From: Paraphoma chrysanthemicola
Lineage: Eukaryota > Ascomycota > Dothideomycetes > Pleosporales > Phaeosphaeriaceae
Direction of reading: 5' to 3'
NCBI GenBank assembly: GCA_020744225.1
Contig: JAGMWG010000020.1
Coordinates: forward strand, 930,001 to 994,000
Length of the DNA stretch: 64,000 nucleotides
Made by a program: the position numbers and the translations under genes. The notes below the pieces were generated by a model. The model had not been told where the DNA came from. It worked only from the letters and a program-made list of their open reading frames with translations, and did not search any database. Below are positions 35,061 through 48,300 of the stretch, piece by piece (position 1 is the stretch's first letter; each line of letters begins with the position of its first letter).

Positions 35061-37820
35061 CGAGATTGGAATAGCTGCAATGGAAGCAGCGGTAACGGAT
35101 ATTTGAGATGTTCAAGAACAATTGACGATAACCGTGGCAGCAGGAGCTGTGCACAATAAGAACCACTCTGCAGCTGATTATATCGAGTCAGGAGACTCAT
35201 TGAAAGAAGCCACGACGGAATGTAGCATCATAGACAGGAACGGAATGTTGCGCGGAATGTGTCCTATATCTACTCGCGAGAGCGTACCTACATTCCTACG
35301 CTTCAAATAGTGCGCTGCCCATATCATTCGTCTCCAAGCCCTAGCCAAACCTGTACTCAATGGAACATTGAGTTTTCGCTCAAGTCCTGTGTCAAAGACA
35401 GAAATCAAAGCCAGGTGGCGTCATTGTAGAAGAGGACGGATGTTCTCGAGTGATAGGTCGATGTGGAATAGAGTGAAGTGTGAGTACTTGACGACGTGTA
35501 AAAGAGGAGGAGAGAGGTTATCAGTACAGGAAGGATGGAAAAGCATGATATGAAAGTGTAGGCATGGGCTGGGAATTAACAAAAGCGCGAGCGCTAGGGA
35601 CTTTGTCGGTGAATTGGGGAGTAGCACTCTGGGCGGCTGTCCTGTGTTTGACTGTTCCGCGGCTTATTCTGGTTATGACACGAAGTCGAAACCGCCGACA
35701 TCTTGATGCCGGCCTAGACTCGAAGGCCGTTCATAAGCGACAGCATCGTGAAGATCCAGGCGCACTTTTTTCTTGGGATGCGTGAAGGCAAGTCGCAGAT
35801 CTCGAAGCTTCACTATCTTGGTGACATCACATGTTGCGCAGCTTTTCACACTTCCCTACCAACACGGCCTCATCGCATCTTCCCTTCCAGTCTTTCCCGA
35901 AGCAGGACAAATCTGCACATGGCGAGGCTTACCTCATCTCTCAGCACACACCACAAGCTCACAAAAATCCGGTCGTTATTATCTACCAACCCAAGTGATT
36001 AATTCTTCGAAGTATCATTTATAGCTCACCATTTGTCATGCCCGTTTGTTGGCTGTATATGTACGCTACGCCTGGGTGCTTGCAACCCATCGCTGTCGCG
36101 AGCGAGGATGAGATATACGTCTCGCAAAGTCTGTAGAGTATAGGTAGAGCGAGACTGGATAGTGCGGAGGCTAGGGTCAGTGCAAGAATGGATGATCTGT
36201 CTGAACAAGCTGATTTGTTTTGCGTGCCGGAGACAGCGAGACGTGAGAGGAAGTTGTGTACGTAGTGCTGGGGACGGAAGTGGAATGGGGAGGACGAAAA
36301 CACTCAAGGGAAGTGTCACCCATGATTTCACCCATGCATTAATCTTTCGCGGAACTTCTCATGTGTTTGGATGAGATTGAGGTAGTGAAAGACGAGTGTA
36401 TTGATCTAGGCGTTCGATGCGCAGGTTTTTCAAGCACTACGTCCAACACCTCTCGTTTCATGAACGGTCTTTGCGGACATACTTATCTCCCTAGAAATCC
36501 TTCTCTAGAAACCCAATTACCGGGTGCACAAAGCTTAATCGTTTGTGGCCGCTGGAGTGATTGTGACGAGTGATTGCGTTTGCCTATTTCCTTCGATTGC
36601 AAAACGTCCATGCTTATGGTGATGACTTTCACTCATGGACATTCATACGAACGAGGCCATCTCACAATGACGAAATTGGCCAACTTAAAATATAAAATCA
36701 TCGCACAAAGGGACATTCAACGCCAGCTCAGGCCGACAAAAAAACACAGTGTAAGAGAAGAGGGCGGTGGCAAGAGACGAAGAATTGATTATATGAGAGA
36801 AAAAGGCCTGGAAGGTTGGAAGATAGTCACAAATTTGAAGTTGGTGTTAGAGATTGGTATTGCATGCGCTCGTTGTTGCGTGAAGTAACTTACGCGAAGA
36901 GTGAGGTACCTAAACTTTGTGTTTCGCCATTGGCTGGATTACATGTGATGATGTGTGCAGAAACAATGATGCGATAGCAACCAGGAGTTGTACCAGGAAA
37001 CAAACCTAAAGACGTCTGCACTAGCTTCCTACCTGATAAGAACAACAGCATCGAATAAGCCGCGTATTGTGATCAGCGATGATGGTCGTTAGTAAGGCGT
37101 CCAAATAATCCAATGAAAAACTCTGCCAGCCCACCCGTCCATTCAGATCGTGATATCTCCGCTTTAGGAGCGGTCCGCAGGTGGTTGGCATCGTGCATCG
37201 GCGTCAAGCGAACGGGTGGAGTGCAGAGGAAAAGAAAATTTGATGCGCCCTGCATCCAGCCGCATCGCCAAAGGCCAAAGCTTCTTCCGCGGCTGACTCG
37301 CGTGACGATTGGTTGAAGCTCAACGATCTTATCGCCATCAAAACAACAGCTTCACAACAACTCGAAGAGCGCTGGAAGGCGAAATATGACGTTCTGAAGA
37401 AGGTGAAGAGTGCGCCCATTGATGTTCATGTCATCCGCCCAAAGCGTGGTACAGTGCGTAATGGCACAGTCTCGGCTGCCTGCAACTCGATCACGCGCCG
37501 TACCCAAGACATCGGATCTCAACGCCGCCTGCACCTCTCGGCCTGCAGCCAGGCGTCCCCGCTCCACACCATTCGATGCTGCATATATGACCCTTCCTCA
37601 CCGTACACAGCTTCCGTCCCTGTCAACTTACCCTTCGGTGCCTTTTATCGCTGTCCTGGTGACCAATTGCTAGCGGACGGACTTAGCGCCGACGTCATTC
37701 CCCGCCTAAATTCGCTGAGGCTTGCGAGATAGCAAGATCACTGTCGCGAGTACTAGACATCACTACTCTCGTGCAATTCGAATCCTCAGCGTGTGTTTGT
37801 TGGAGTGTAAATAGCCCAAG
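35061..37820. other. longest gene-poor stretch of the window
   Basis: About 2.8 kb without a gene I can support. Many frames of 60-100 codons overlap on both strands. One frame near 37240-37480 (plus strand, running into a TTG codon at 37313) reads like coding sequence with NDLIAIKTTASQQLEERW, but has no start, partner exon or known domain. The last 100 bp are presumably the promoter of the next transporter gene. Confidence 0.45.
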
Positions 37821-39727
37821 ATGTCGTTGTCGCAGCGTCTCACCGCGGTCGAGGAGATCGAGCCGTGGAGCAGAGATGCCAGTCCGACACCCAGCCATCG
37901 CAAGATGAGCTTCAACCCCGTTGGGACATGGACTGAAGCAACTGGCGAAGAGCCAACCATCGGCGCATACGAAGTGCCAAAATGGAAGCGAATTGGTATG
38001 TATAGCAGACCGGTGCAAACTTGTCTTAAGAGTCGTGGCTAATTGCGCGCAGTTCAGGTCTTCCTTGCCGTTATCTATTGCCTCTTCGCCGCCGGCGTCG
38101 TCTTCGGCTACGCCGCGATAAAGCCCGTCCTGATCGATGAGGGCGTATACCGCGACCGCTGCACAAAGCAAGAGCTCAAAGATGAAGTGAACGTGTGTTA
38201 CGAGCAAGAGATTCGGTGGGTGCGCCTGTATCGTGGACAGGATCCGCCATTGCTGACGCTTATCGCAGGCTGAACCTCATGTTCACGATCGCCGCTGTCT
38301 CCACGAACGTCGTCGCGCTTCCCGTCGGAACCATCCTCGATCGATTTGGACCACGAGTCTGTGGCATAATCGGTGCTTTTTCCATAACTATCGGGTCGGT
38401 CTTGTTCGCGTTCGCGTCTGAGCTCCCAGTCGATGCGTATATTCCAGGATACTTCTTCATGGCGTTAGGTGGACCATTCATCTTCATCTCGTCGTTTCAG
38501 CTCAGCAACACGTTCCCGCAATATTCTGGACTTATCCTGGCTCTTTTGACTGGAGCCTTCGATACTTCGAGTGCGATCTTCCTGATCTACCGACTGATTT
38601 ACCAGGGAACGGAAGGCGGCTTTGCGCTCAAAAAGTTCTTCCTTGTATATCTCATTGTCCCGGCCTTCATTCTAGCTGTCCAGATTCTTTTCATGCCAGC
38701 CGTCTCATACAAGACTGTGGGTGAGCTTGTTAATCAGGTCGAGGAGGAATCAGTTGTGCACGATTCCGACGACGAAATCGAGGACCAAGCGACCGTCAAG
38801 CGTCTCCAGGAAGCTCGCCGAGCCCACCGTGACAGTATTGTCAGCGAGATCACCGAGCTCCTCGGCACTCAGGATGGCCAGAAGCAGGCAAAAGAGGAGG
38901 AAAAGAAGAAGGCAAAATCCGGTGTCTGGGGTGCGCTGCATGGCCGCACTGCTGCACAGCAGATGAAGACCCCATGGTTCATCCTCATCATGCTCTTCAC
39001 CGTCCTTCAGATGACCAGGATCAACTACTTCGTCGCGACCATTCGATCACAGTACACCTATCTCTTCCACAGCCTCGACAAGGCCGTCGAGATCAACAAC
39101 TTCTTCGATGTCGCGCTCCCTGTGGGCGGTGTCATTTCGGTCCCCTTCATTGGGCTTCTACTTGACAATACCAGCACCACTTTCACTCTCTCTGTTTTGG
39201 TGACCGTGGCCACTACAATTGGTGTATTGGGCGTCATCCCCGAAACATGGGCTGCTTACCTCGGCGTAATTCTGTTCGTTTTGTACAGGCCGCTGTACTA
39301 CACCGCAGTCTCGTGAGTTCTACCACTCACTTAAATCATATGCCAGCTAACGAATTTCAGTGACTACTCTGCCAAAGTGTTCGGCTTCGCCACCTTTGGC
39401 AAAGTTTATGGTCTCATCATCTGCCTCGCCGGTCTTCTCAACTTCTCGCAGACAGCACTCGACGCTGCCACGCACAAGACTTTCCACAACAACCCCATCC
39501 CGGTCAATATGATCTTGCTTGGTCTCGCATTACTCGTTGGCATCGCGCTCGTGGCATTCGTGTGGCGCCGAAGCCATAAGATCCTGCGAGAGGTGATTGA
39601 AGAAGAGGCGGAAGAGGCCCGTGAGGTATTGATGCCCGGTGCAAACGGGAATGGAAGCAGCTATGGCGCTATCAGCTCGAGTGGACCGGCGAGTCCGACA
39701 CAAGAGAACCGCGGGAGAAGAATGTAA
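37821..39727 (+). CDS. MFS transporter of the FMP42/SLC43-like group, 582 aa
   Basis: Four exons (37821-37995, 38053-38215, 38269-39312, 39361-39727) with introns of 57, 53 and 48 bp. A hydrophilic N-terminus of about 58 residues is followed by 12 hydrophobic segments. The A-loop DRFGPRVCG and the long acidic, lysine-rich central loop (around 225-300, predicted coiled, with EEEKKKAKSG) match yeast Fmp42 and its fungal relatives, which are related to SLC43 amino-acid transporters. Yeast Fmp42 was found in mitochondrial preparations, but vacuolar or plasma-membrane location is also possible. The C-terminal tail is acidic then Ser/Gly-rich. Length is normal. The substrate is unknown; amino acids are the family-based guess. 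Confidence 0.88.
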
Positions 39728-40336
39728 TTGATCGAAGGTTGGGAAACGAGAGGTGCAGTTTCCAGTTTATACGGACCCCAAAATATGCTCTTTTCGTGTC
39801 AGTGTTTTGGTTATCTGCTTTTGGATTTTCGCATGGCAAGGCGTTGGTTGGTTATGTGTTTCTCACATTCCTCTACGTTCGGCGTCGATCATTGTTGCTG
39901 GAAAAAGCTGCATCACCGGTAGGCAAGCTCTGTTTTCTCGTTGACGAGGCATAAAACTGTAGATAGGCAGCCGGGGCGATGTAAATGCAAACATACGCGT
40001 AGCTATCAAGGCTGTCTCTTAGTTGGCAATGCAAGCGCGATCTTGAACACGCAACCACGCTAACCTACAACAAGTATAGTGCAGTCTCGTCAGATCTCAG
40101 CCTCTAGCCCGCCGTGTCTCTACACCTCGCACCACAACATTTGCTCGGCGTAAGCCCACGCCTAGCCGTGTTTGAAGCTAGGTTGCTCCAGCCGTAATTC
40201 TATCTAGCTTTTCAATCATTTGTTTATACCTTTCAGCTCATACTAGCTTCGCGACCACCCAATTAAATGACACCCGCGCAGTGATCGGAGAGCTTCGAGG
40301 GTACAACCTCGTTTCTCACTTTATGACCGCATAGTC
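39728..40336. other. intergenic before HET gene
   Basis: Contains the 3' end of the transporter transcript and the promoter of the HET gene. No other signal was recognised. Confidence 0.5.
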
Positions 40337-42368
40337 ATGGCTTCTGATACATCTACACTCCCACCTTTCACGTACTCTTCACTTGCGGAGGGCAGCATTC
40401 GACTCCTCGTCTCGTCAGAGAGTGACGATCCGGATGGTTATAGTTGGAGCCTTCGCGTAGCGCGTCTAGACGACGAAGACCTTCAATTCGATGCGTTGTC
40501 CTACGTATGGGGCTCTCAAGTGGATACATATCCAATAATTGTGGACGGTAAATGTGCGCGTGTTCACCACAATCTCTACACGGCGCTCCCATACCTCGTG
40601 AAACACATGAAGGAAGATGGTGATCGACCTATATGGATCGATGCAATATGTATTAATCAAGAAGACGAAGCGGAAAAGTTCGAGCAGATAGCAAGGATGC
40701 ATAAGATCTACGGCCAGGCAGAGACAGTGTGGGCATGGCTCGGTGTTGCAAACATGCAAGACAGGATCCATGAAGCGACTGAATTGTTGACAAGCATCAG
40801 CAAGGCTGGTCATGAAGTTTCTAGACAGGATAAAATCTATCGACCGGCAGCAGAGAAGAAGGCGCGCGACTCTTACGGCTTATCAAGCATCGAGCCGGAC
40901 GTTTGGTCAGTAATCACACACCTCCTAGAGAACCCATGGCACACGAGGATGTGGGTCAGTGTTGCCTAAATATTTATCTCAAAACAGCAAGACTGACTGC
41001 TGATATTGCATGAGTTAGATTGTGCAAGAAGCTGCGTTAGCTAAAGACCTCATATTCCTTTGTGGCCTAGTCAGCTACAGTTATGAGCTTCTGTACAGCG
41101 CGTCGATGTTTGCACAGTACTTCAGGGACATTAAAGACACCGAGGGAAATCTGGTCGACACTATGTACGCGTCCAAAAGCACTTCGATCTTAATGCTGAG
41201 GACAGCGCTGCGAGATCAACAAAGGTCACCGGTAGAGGTACTAGTATTCGCGGCGAGGGTAACCGGAGCGCATCATCATTGCCTACTGCCACAAGATCGC
41301 GTCTACGCATTAGCAACACTCTACCCAAACGCAACTCTGACTGAGCTTCTGGGCGCATTCGAGCCGCGCTTGGAAGTCGTGTACGCAAACTTCGCCAGAT
41401 ACTTGCTATCCGAGGTTGGTCCACGTGACCGCTTGTTCTGGCTTTGGGTCACCTATGCCTTCGCTTTTGAGCGCATTGATCGACTACCTTCGTGGGCACC
41501 AGATCTCCATCATATGCGAGAGAATAATTGGCCTGATCCACTCAGAGTCATGCCTGATTTCACAGAGAAGGCAATTGGACGCCCGCGCAACAAGCCAGAT
41601 GCGCCAACGATCAAGAGAATGTGTGGTGGCCGTTGGGATGAGATGGTACTCAAGGCTAAGATGCTAGATGAGGTTCTGGAGGTTTATGATGAGTTTCCAT
41701 GGGCGTGGCCCACGTTGGACGATGCACCTTACGACGAAGAAATTGAATACGAACACAGCATCGTGCAGTGGGAATCAAAAGTCAGCGCAAAAGTTCTATG
41801 CAGACCTTCCGACGACCCTGACGGTCCACAAGTCAGTATGGACGTCTACCTGAGAACTTTATCGGACGACACTACCACACCAGCTCATGAGTTGATTGAG
41901 ATGTATTTTGGCTTTCTGGAACACGGCAAGTTTGTGAGGCTTCTCATGGCGCGAACGTAAGTGACAAATACTACTTTTGCTTCTTTTCTATCCATCTTCA
42001 CTCCATGCTGATATCGGTTATGAACGTCCAGAAGTGAGCGCAGTGCTGCCGAATTCACAATGACCGATGTCGAACGCAAGAACCACGATCTGTTCAGGAC
42101 ATTCCATGATACCATGACCACACTGGCATATCGTCAGCTCTTCTTGACCAAGGACCGGCGGCTTGGACTTACAATTCGAGGCGTCATGTCTGGCGACAAA
42201 GTATGTCTCTTCGAGGGCGCGCCGTGCCTTCATGTTGTGAGAAAATCGCGTGATGAGGGCGATAACGTGGAGAGGTGGCGTTTCGTCGGAGATGCATGCG
42301 CAAACGAGCTGAGGATTGGGGGCGGAAATGATATTGATAGCGAGGAGAAGGACTTTGTGATGGTGTGA
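40337..42368 (+). CDS. HET-domain protein, 630 aa
   Basis: Three exons, 40337-40954, 41019-41956 and 42032-42368, with introns of 64 and 75 bp in phase. The HET domain is N-terminal: FDALSYVWGSQ, PIWIDAICINQEDEAEKFEQ, the AETVWAWLG block, and across intron 1 NPWHTRMWIVQEAALAK. The remaining 400 residues contain the short conserved stretch LLPQDRVYALATLYPN and a C-terminal block with RQLFLTKDRRLGLT and GDKVCLFEGAPCLHVVRK. This last block is commonly found at the end of the large HET-6-type group, so the protein appears full-length. Inferred role: trigger of incompatibility cell death. It is intact, unlike the HET copy that follows it. Confidence 0.9.
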
Positions 42369-43738
42369 TAATGGGCCGTGCTTGATACTGTATTTTGAGA
42401 ATACTAAGTACACTTTGGTAATTTGCTTGGCAAAGTGGCATGTCGATTTCGCGACATTAGTGTGGACAAAAAAGGCATCCAATCTTACCGGCTGAGCTGC
42501 TTCTTTGTAAGAAAAGACCTGGTATAAGCAGAGAATATAGATGCGGGTATGTGGGTATCGCACTTATGCTTAGAACGGAGCGGTCTCCGCGATGAAGGGA
42601 CGACGTGATGCATGGAGTTGAGTCATTAACTACATTCCCGGCAGGACTAACATCGTTCTGCGCGCGAACGAGAGAATCAACCACGTGCCATGAGTGGGCC
42701 TGATATTTCAAGCTCCGTGATTGGGCGATGTAAACGAGCGCCACTTCTTGCTATAAGCCGAATATCATCTCTCCTGCCACATGTTCCATCATACATTGCT
42801 CGAAGACTCAGACCTTGCCTTCATCCCTCGATGAAGCCCGCTGGCAATTATTTCTCACACTTCTTGTATGCCTGACGCAAACTTCGCCACCTCATTACGC
42901 CTTCTCAGCCTCGTCAGTCCATACCTTTTACGCGGTTTCTACAACATAATGCCAGATGTCTGAGATATTGGACACAGCCATATTCGACACCACTGGGCTT
43001 CGAACTGCTGTCTCAGTTATAAGAACGGTCTGCCAGGATCCACTCTTGCTGTGGCGGCATCCCCGTACGCTATGGAGGACGTGGTGTCTTGCCATGAATA
43101 TGCTGGAGTGTTCTACTCGCATTTACATGTTACAAAGCACTATGGATTATGCCTTCGAGTGACTTTTCGATCCACATGTGACGTACACCCGGTTATGCAT
43201 GATTGTAGCAACTTACGCGTATCTCGAGTTGCGATGGTCTCGGACAGCAGCTACGGGGCAATGGATGGACACCAAGTCCACTCTGCGAGAAGAGCCTCTT
43301 CAGCGAATCATCTTCATTCGGCTATGGACAACATTCACGAACACTGGATCCACCCACCGGGTGTCGACGGCCAAGCTGCAAGGTTTCCCGGCTTTCCTAC
43401 TTGAACTTCTCCGCCTTGAAGCTCGCTTTACATGGTGGCAAAACATTATTCTTGTTCTTTGTTTCTCCTTCTCTTCGCAATCCTGTCTCAACATCATTCT
43501 TATTGTCGATATGGTCACCCTGTATTGCCTATTATTGGATGGCGCGGTCGCCAATTCTAGCTCTCAGTCGTCGCGTTCCTGCTTGGACAATCTCAGATAT
43601 ACACATCGGTATGCAGCATGTGCATTATTGCATTTACTCTTATCAGCTTTCTTAGGTGATCCTTTTCGGCCAATGAGTGCGCTTCCATATGTCTTTCTCA
43701 TCTATCCGATCACGCTTCATATTACACTTGTAGCATTT
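42369..43738 (+). other. open membrane-protein-like frame with one in-frame stop, upstream of HET pseudogene
   Basis: From 42956 one reading frame runs into the HET coding region at 43739 and is broken only by a TGA at 43160-43162. It contains three hydrophobic stretches (around 43437-43545, 43614-43655 and 43680-43745). It could be the remains of a membrane protein gene, an untranslated leader of the HET gene, or chance. I do not recognise the family. 42369-42955 shows nothing. Confidence 0.3.
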
Positions 43739-45028
43739 ATGCTACGCACGACACAGCTGTCATACTTGAACAAGGCTCTCGAGCCTCCCTCCATCATCTA
43801 CACTCAAACTTACTGTGCTGTATGCCTCCGCACAGTTCTGCAAGGCCTCGATAAAGATGGGAAGACCAATGAGCAGTGCCTATTCGAGCGGAAAGGCACT
43901 CATCATCGAACGACCAGGAGCCTTCGAAGATCTGCCAAATCGTCTTGTCGGATTTGTGCTGTCGTTTGGCAGCATCGAACTCGCATTTCTCAGGACTTTG
44001 TGGGATTCTTGATGTTTTGGCGACCGAGCACCTCATACCATTTACGCGGACTTAGCTTGGGGATTATCTCCGAAGAGTGCAGAACAAAGTCCGAGAACAC
44101 CACCCAGTTCAAACTTGTGGTTAGGGAAGGTTAGTTCATCGCTTCTGCGTTTCTGCCATTACCCTAAATCTAAAAGTTATTGTTCTAACTGAAGGCAGAT
44201 TGTGAGCACGAAGGCGCAGTTGTGAGTCAGTTTCCCAGGGATCGAGATGCTGCGATAGCACAGACTAGATTTTGGTTTCAATATTGCGTAAAAAATCACG
44301 AAGCCTGTCGATCTCTGCATATCACAAAAGGAGCTGGCTCAAAGGTATTTCGTCCGACAAGGCTCCTCCACATTCCGGATGACTTTGCCTCAGAGTATGC
44401 CAGGCTGCTCTTACATGAGCAATCTGATGACGACGAGACTATCGCCTACACGACTTTGAGCCATTGCTGGGGCGGTCTCAACAATTTCAAGCTCACGAGT
44501 GAGACCTTCCAACATATGATGGTAACCGGTATATTGTTTCGGAATTTACCAAGGACATACCGCGACGCTGTTAGCATCACAAAGTATCTCGGAATTAATT
44601 ATGTGTGGATAGACAGCCTCTGTATCGTACAGGATGATATGATGGACTGGGCACGCGAAGCGCGATCCATGGCTGACGTTTATCGTTACTCTTCGTGCAA
44701 CATTTCTGCCGTCGATGCAAAGAATGCAACCGAAGGATGCTTGTTCACTTACAACGCACGCCTCTTCGAAGCAGCACCCATCGGCACACGATATCTCGTC
44801 AACGAGACAGATTTATATCCTAAACACCCGCTTTACGAGCGCGCGCATGGGTTTTTCAAGAGATGTTCCTGGCTCGAAGATCGCTCGAAATTTGCCGCTC
44901 CCAAATCTTCTGGCGATGTGCGGAGAGACAGTGTTCCCTGGTCTTTTCTCAAGGACTACATTCAACGAGCACCTTCCACGAAAGACCATGATATAGGTAT
45001 CGCACAGAAATGCTATACACTGATGTAG
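43739..45028 (+). pseudogene. HET-domain gene broken by a frameshift
   Basis: Two exons, 43739-44129 and 44199 onward, are joined across a 69 bp intron that restores LVVREDCEHEG. The N-terminal part has a Cys-rich head (YCAVCLRTVLQGL, SCRICAVVWQH) and HET blocks TLSHCWGG and INYVWIDSLCIVQDD. The next block should read R-A-W-x-x-Q-E. In the open frame it reads HPLYERAHGFFKRC instead, but a shift at the run of four GC units at 44839-44846 gives RAWVFQEMFLARRSLEIC and CRSQIFWRCAERQC, which is the expected HET continuation. That shifted frame ends at 44991, and the open frame ends at 45028, so the usual C-terminal half is missing. The start at 43739 is a guess. A sequencing error in the GC run is possible. 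Confidence 0.75.
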
Positions 45029-45308
45029 TATCCGAGAATTGGTACCGCGAGACACCACTGCATAAAATCCGAAGGAAGGGGTGGTTTTCAAGTTCAAGTG
45101 AGCGCTTCGACTAGGCAGCATCATCGTGCGCAGGCCAAAGCACGAATATCTACGGTGCTACGGTATGACAGCATTCGAAGTTGATCAATTAGTCCCTCTA
45201 GGGCTACTCATCCGGTGCTGGATGTCTACTTTTGTGCTACGCATAAGCAGGTGGCAACACCGAACGACTTTCGATGGGCAACAGTAAAGCTAGTCGCCGC
45301 TTTTGAGG
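44992..45308. other. decayed 3' region of HET pseudogene / intergenic
   Basis: Between the broken HET gene and the stop of the minus-strand NLR gene. Short fragments such as SENWYRETPLHKI in a third frame may be further remains of the HET C-terminus, but this is weak. Confidence 0.35.
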
Positions 45309-48300
45309 TTACTTCGACCAGAAAACAATCAGATCGTCGATATCTCGATCGTCCAGCTCTTTCGAACTCTTCTTAATCTCCAGAATACTATCGTTCCTCG
45401 TGGTCCTCAACTTATAATACACCTGATAACACTTTGCCAGCTCCGCTTCCGCCTCCGCCATCTTTCCCAGGCCCTTCAATGCCTTATATCTCATCCACCC
45501 AGCGCGCGTCTTTTCCGGCATGTACGTATGCGATACGGAGAACGCATCCATTGAAAAGTCCAGCAACACTAGTGCCAGCTCGTTGTTTCCGAGGCCGATG
45601 TTGTGTTCGGCGACTTTAACGAACACGTCGGCGGTCCGGTGGTGCCGGTTGCCAAGTGTGGATTTGTAATGCATGAGGGCCCTGCGATGGTATTCAAGGC
45701 TAGATTCGACGTTGCCCAAAGCGTGCAAGAAGCGCCCTGTGATGAAGGATTCGCGATCGTCGACGCCGAACTCGGCTTCGCGAGCGGCGAGACCTTCGAG
45801 GAGCACGCTTCTTGCGAGATCGTTTTTGCCTTGAAGCCAGTAGGCAAGACCGAGGTTGGCGAGCTGAGATATAAGTTAGTACTGTATAAGCAAACTCTAC
45901 GGAGTGGTATGCGTAGCTTACTGGTAATGAGATTGTGGTGGGCTTAAATTTGGTGTATTTGCGCATTTCCTCAATGGACTTTAAAAAGCATTCTTCGCCT
46001 TTGATCCAGTCACGATTGAGCATGTGCGCATTACCCAGCTCATTCCATGATATGGCTAGCCGCATGTCTTCATGGTCGTGAGCTGAGCGATCTTTGACCA
46101 TAGTGTCGTTGAACAATTTGTGGAACTTGAGAGCATCGACTGGCTCGTTTATCTCAAGCGCAATGCATCCTCGATTATGTGCCATCTCGACGAGCGAGTA
46201 GTTGAGTTGTACCAGTGAAACCGAGCTACCTTTCGCCAGGCTCGGGTTCTCAAGAAGGCGAAGCTTGAGGGATTCACAAATTGATTGTGCCATGTTATTT
46301 GATAATATCGCATCGAGGGATTTTCCACGCTCGTGTTGGTACCAACCACTGTCGATGAGGAGACGGGCGAACTCGTAGTCTTCGAACGAGTCCGGCGATG
46401 GTGAGATGGACGGGTAAATGGCTTTGAGGCGCTGCACATGAGGAAACAGCGCTTCGCAGTCCGCCCAGCGGGCGACACCGTGTCGCCAGGTGAGTTCTTG
46501 GAACGGCCATATGGTGTTGATGAGCTCAACGCAAGCCCAAAAATTCCTCCTGATGTCCGACTGTCGCATCCTTGACCTCGCCACGTCCTGGACTAGTTTG
46601 TGCACGAATAGCTTCTTTTCGCGTTTGTTACCAGTGATCAGTGACCGTGCAAGCAGCTCGGTTCTTGACGTCAAGTAGTCAGACTTGATGAGCTGGACTA
46701 AGTCAGAGTCTTCGTCCCTTGCGGGCGACGTAAAGAGGGATTCTGGAATAGCATCGGGGTCGAGCATGGAAATAATGTTGATTAGCGGCTCGCCTTTACC
46801 CAAGCGATCGAAAGCCCAAACTGATGCGACGTTATATTCATAGTTCGATAGCGGCCGCTGGTTGTCGGTGAAACGCCAGTCGAGAAATTTCTGCGATCCC
46901 TCGTGCTTCTCGAACCATTGCAAAAATTCTACGAAAGAGACGCCCTGATAAGCTATGATGCCTGCCATTTGGCTCAAAGCCAGAGGCAGGCCGCCAAGCT
47001 GTTTGACAATGTGGTTCGCAGCAATCCTTTCCTCTGGCGACGGTTCTCGTTCAGTCAAATGGAACAGGTAATCCGTCGCTTCTTGGACACTGAAAGGTTT
47101 CAATTCTAGGGACGCCGACCACGAATGAGGATTTCGACTAGTGATGATGATAGATCCTGGCCCATTATAAGGCCAAAATTCGTTCAGGACTCGTCCGTCC
47201 TCGACTCCGTCGAAGACAAGAAGCCACGACGCCAGTCCGGGTTTCTTTTCGCCCGGAACTGGCTTCTTCTTCTGCGGATTTACCAACCACCTTTTCACAA
47301 CATCTTTCGTGTAGTCCAGGTCCATTGCATCTCTGGAATCAGCGCTCACCAGGCCTAGACCTGCAGCTATGTCTTTATAATCTTGTGCAATCTTATTTGA
47401 GTTCTCTGCATGAACCCATAGCACGGCGTCAAACTTCTTTCGGTGCTCAGAGACAAAATGAGCCGCTACTTGAGTTTTTCCCATTCCGCCGGGGCCGTAT
47501 ATAGCGTAGCACCTTGGCCAAGACAATGGCTTGTTGTCTTTGACATCATCGTTCCCAGACTTGCACAAGGTCTGCTGCATCATATTGAGTGCATAATCAC
47601 GCCCATAGAATCTTCTGTCACGGTAGACGGGTACCATGTAGGCTGGAAGTTTGGGCTCTATCACATCGCTTGGTGCGGACCGGCCGAGGAAGAGCCTTTG
47701 CAACAGGGGCTGTAGCACTTCGTCTCGGTCATGCCCAAAGTAGGGAGGACGGCCAATGAAGCCCCAATCCTGTTCATAAGTCGAATCAGACAGTGGCTCT
47801 ACTGCATCGCTTGTGCTTGGTGGTTCTATAAGCAAGTCGTCCTCGTCGCATTGCTCAGTGAATGTCAAACTGGATTTACTCGTCTCTGTGTGCGCGTGCG
47901 AACCCTCCTCGCTGCGAACTGTGACATCGTCACTTCGCCCACTTTGGGAGCTAGGTTCCGTCTCTTCGCCATTCGAGTCCTGCCACGGCAGAGACTTCAC
48001 CGCCAGCGCTTCGAGATGGACTGCAAGATGCTTAACAATGCGTTCCGATTTCAATCTTTCTCGTTGTGCCGGACTCAGGGCCAAATGTGCATTTAGTTCT
48101 GCTTCTTCTGGCGAATAGAGGCATAATGGACATTGCTGAAGAATTGTGTGTGTTGGCACTTTGCTACGGCTGGCGAGTATTGGAAGCTGGGACTTTGTAA
48201 AAGTACCTGCATGATCAATCATCATGTGGTTCAAGTACGATTCCTCTGATTTGAACGAAGATGTTGCATGACCGGCGTTTGTACAAACCCAGCGAGCAGT

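Noticed and set aside
37313..37732. 139-codon plus-strand frame before the FMP42-like gene
   Set aside because: Starts at TTG, not ATG. The first 45 residues look protein-like, but no start exon, splice partner or family could be found.
37760..37785. Sequence resembling a tRNA T-loop (TTCGAATCC)
   Set aside because: The flanks do not pair into an acceptor or anticodon stem, and the site lies in the promoter of the next gene.
45603..45947. Plus-strand frame of 114 codons opposite the NLR C-terminus
   Set aside because: Antisense shadow of the TPR-coding exon.
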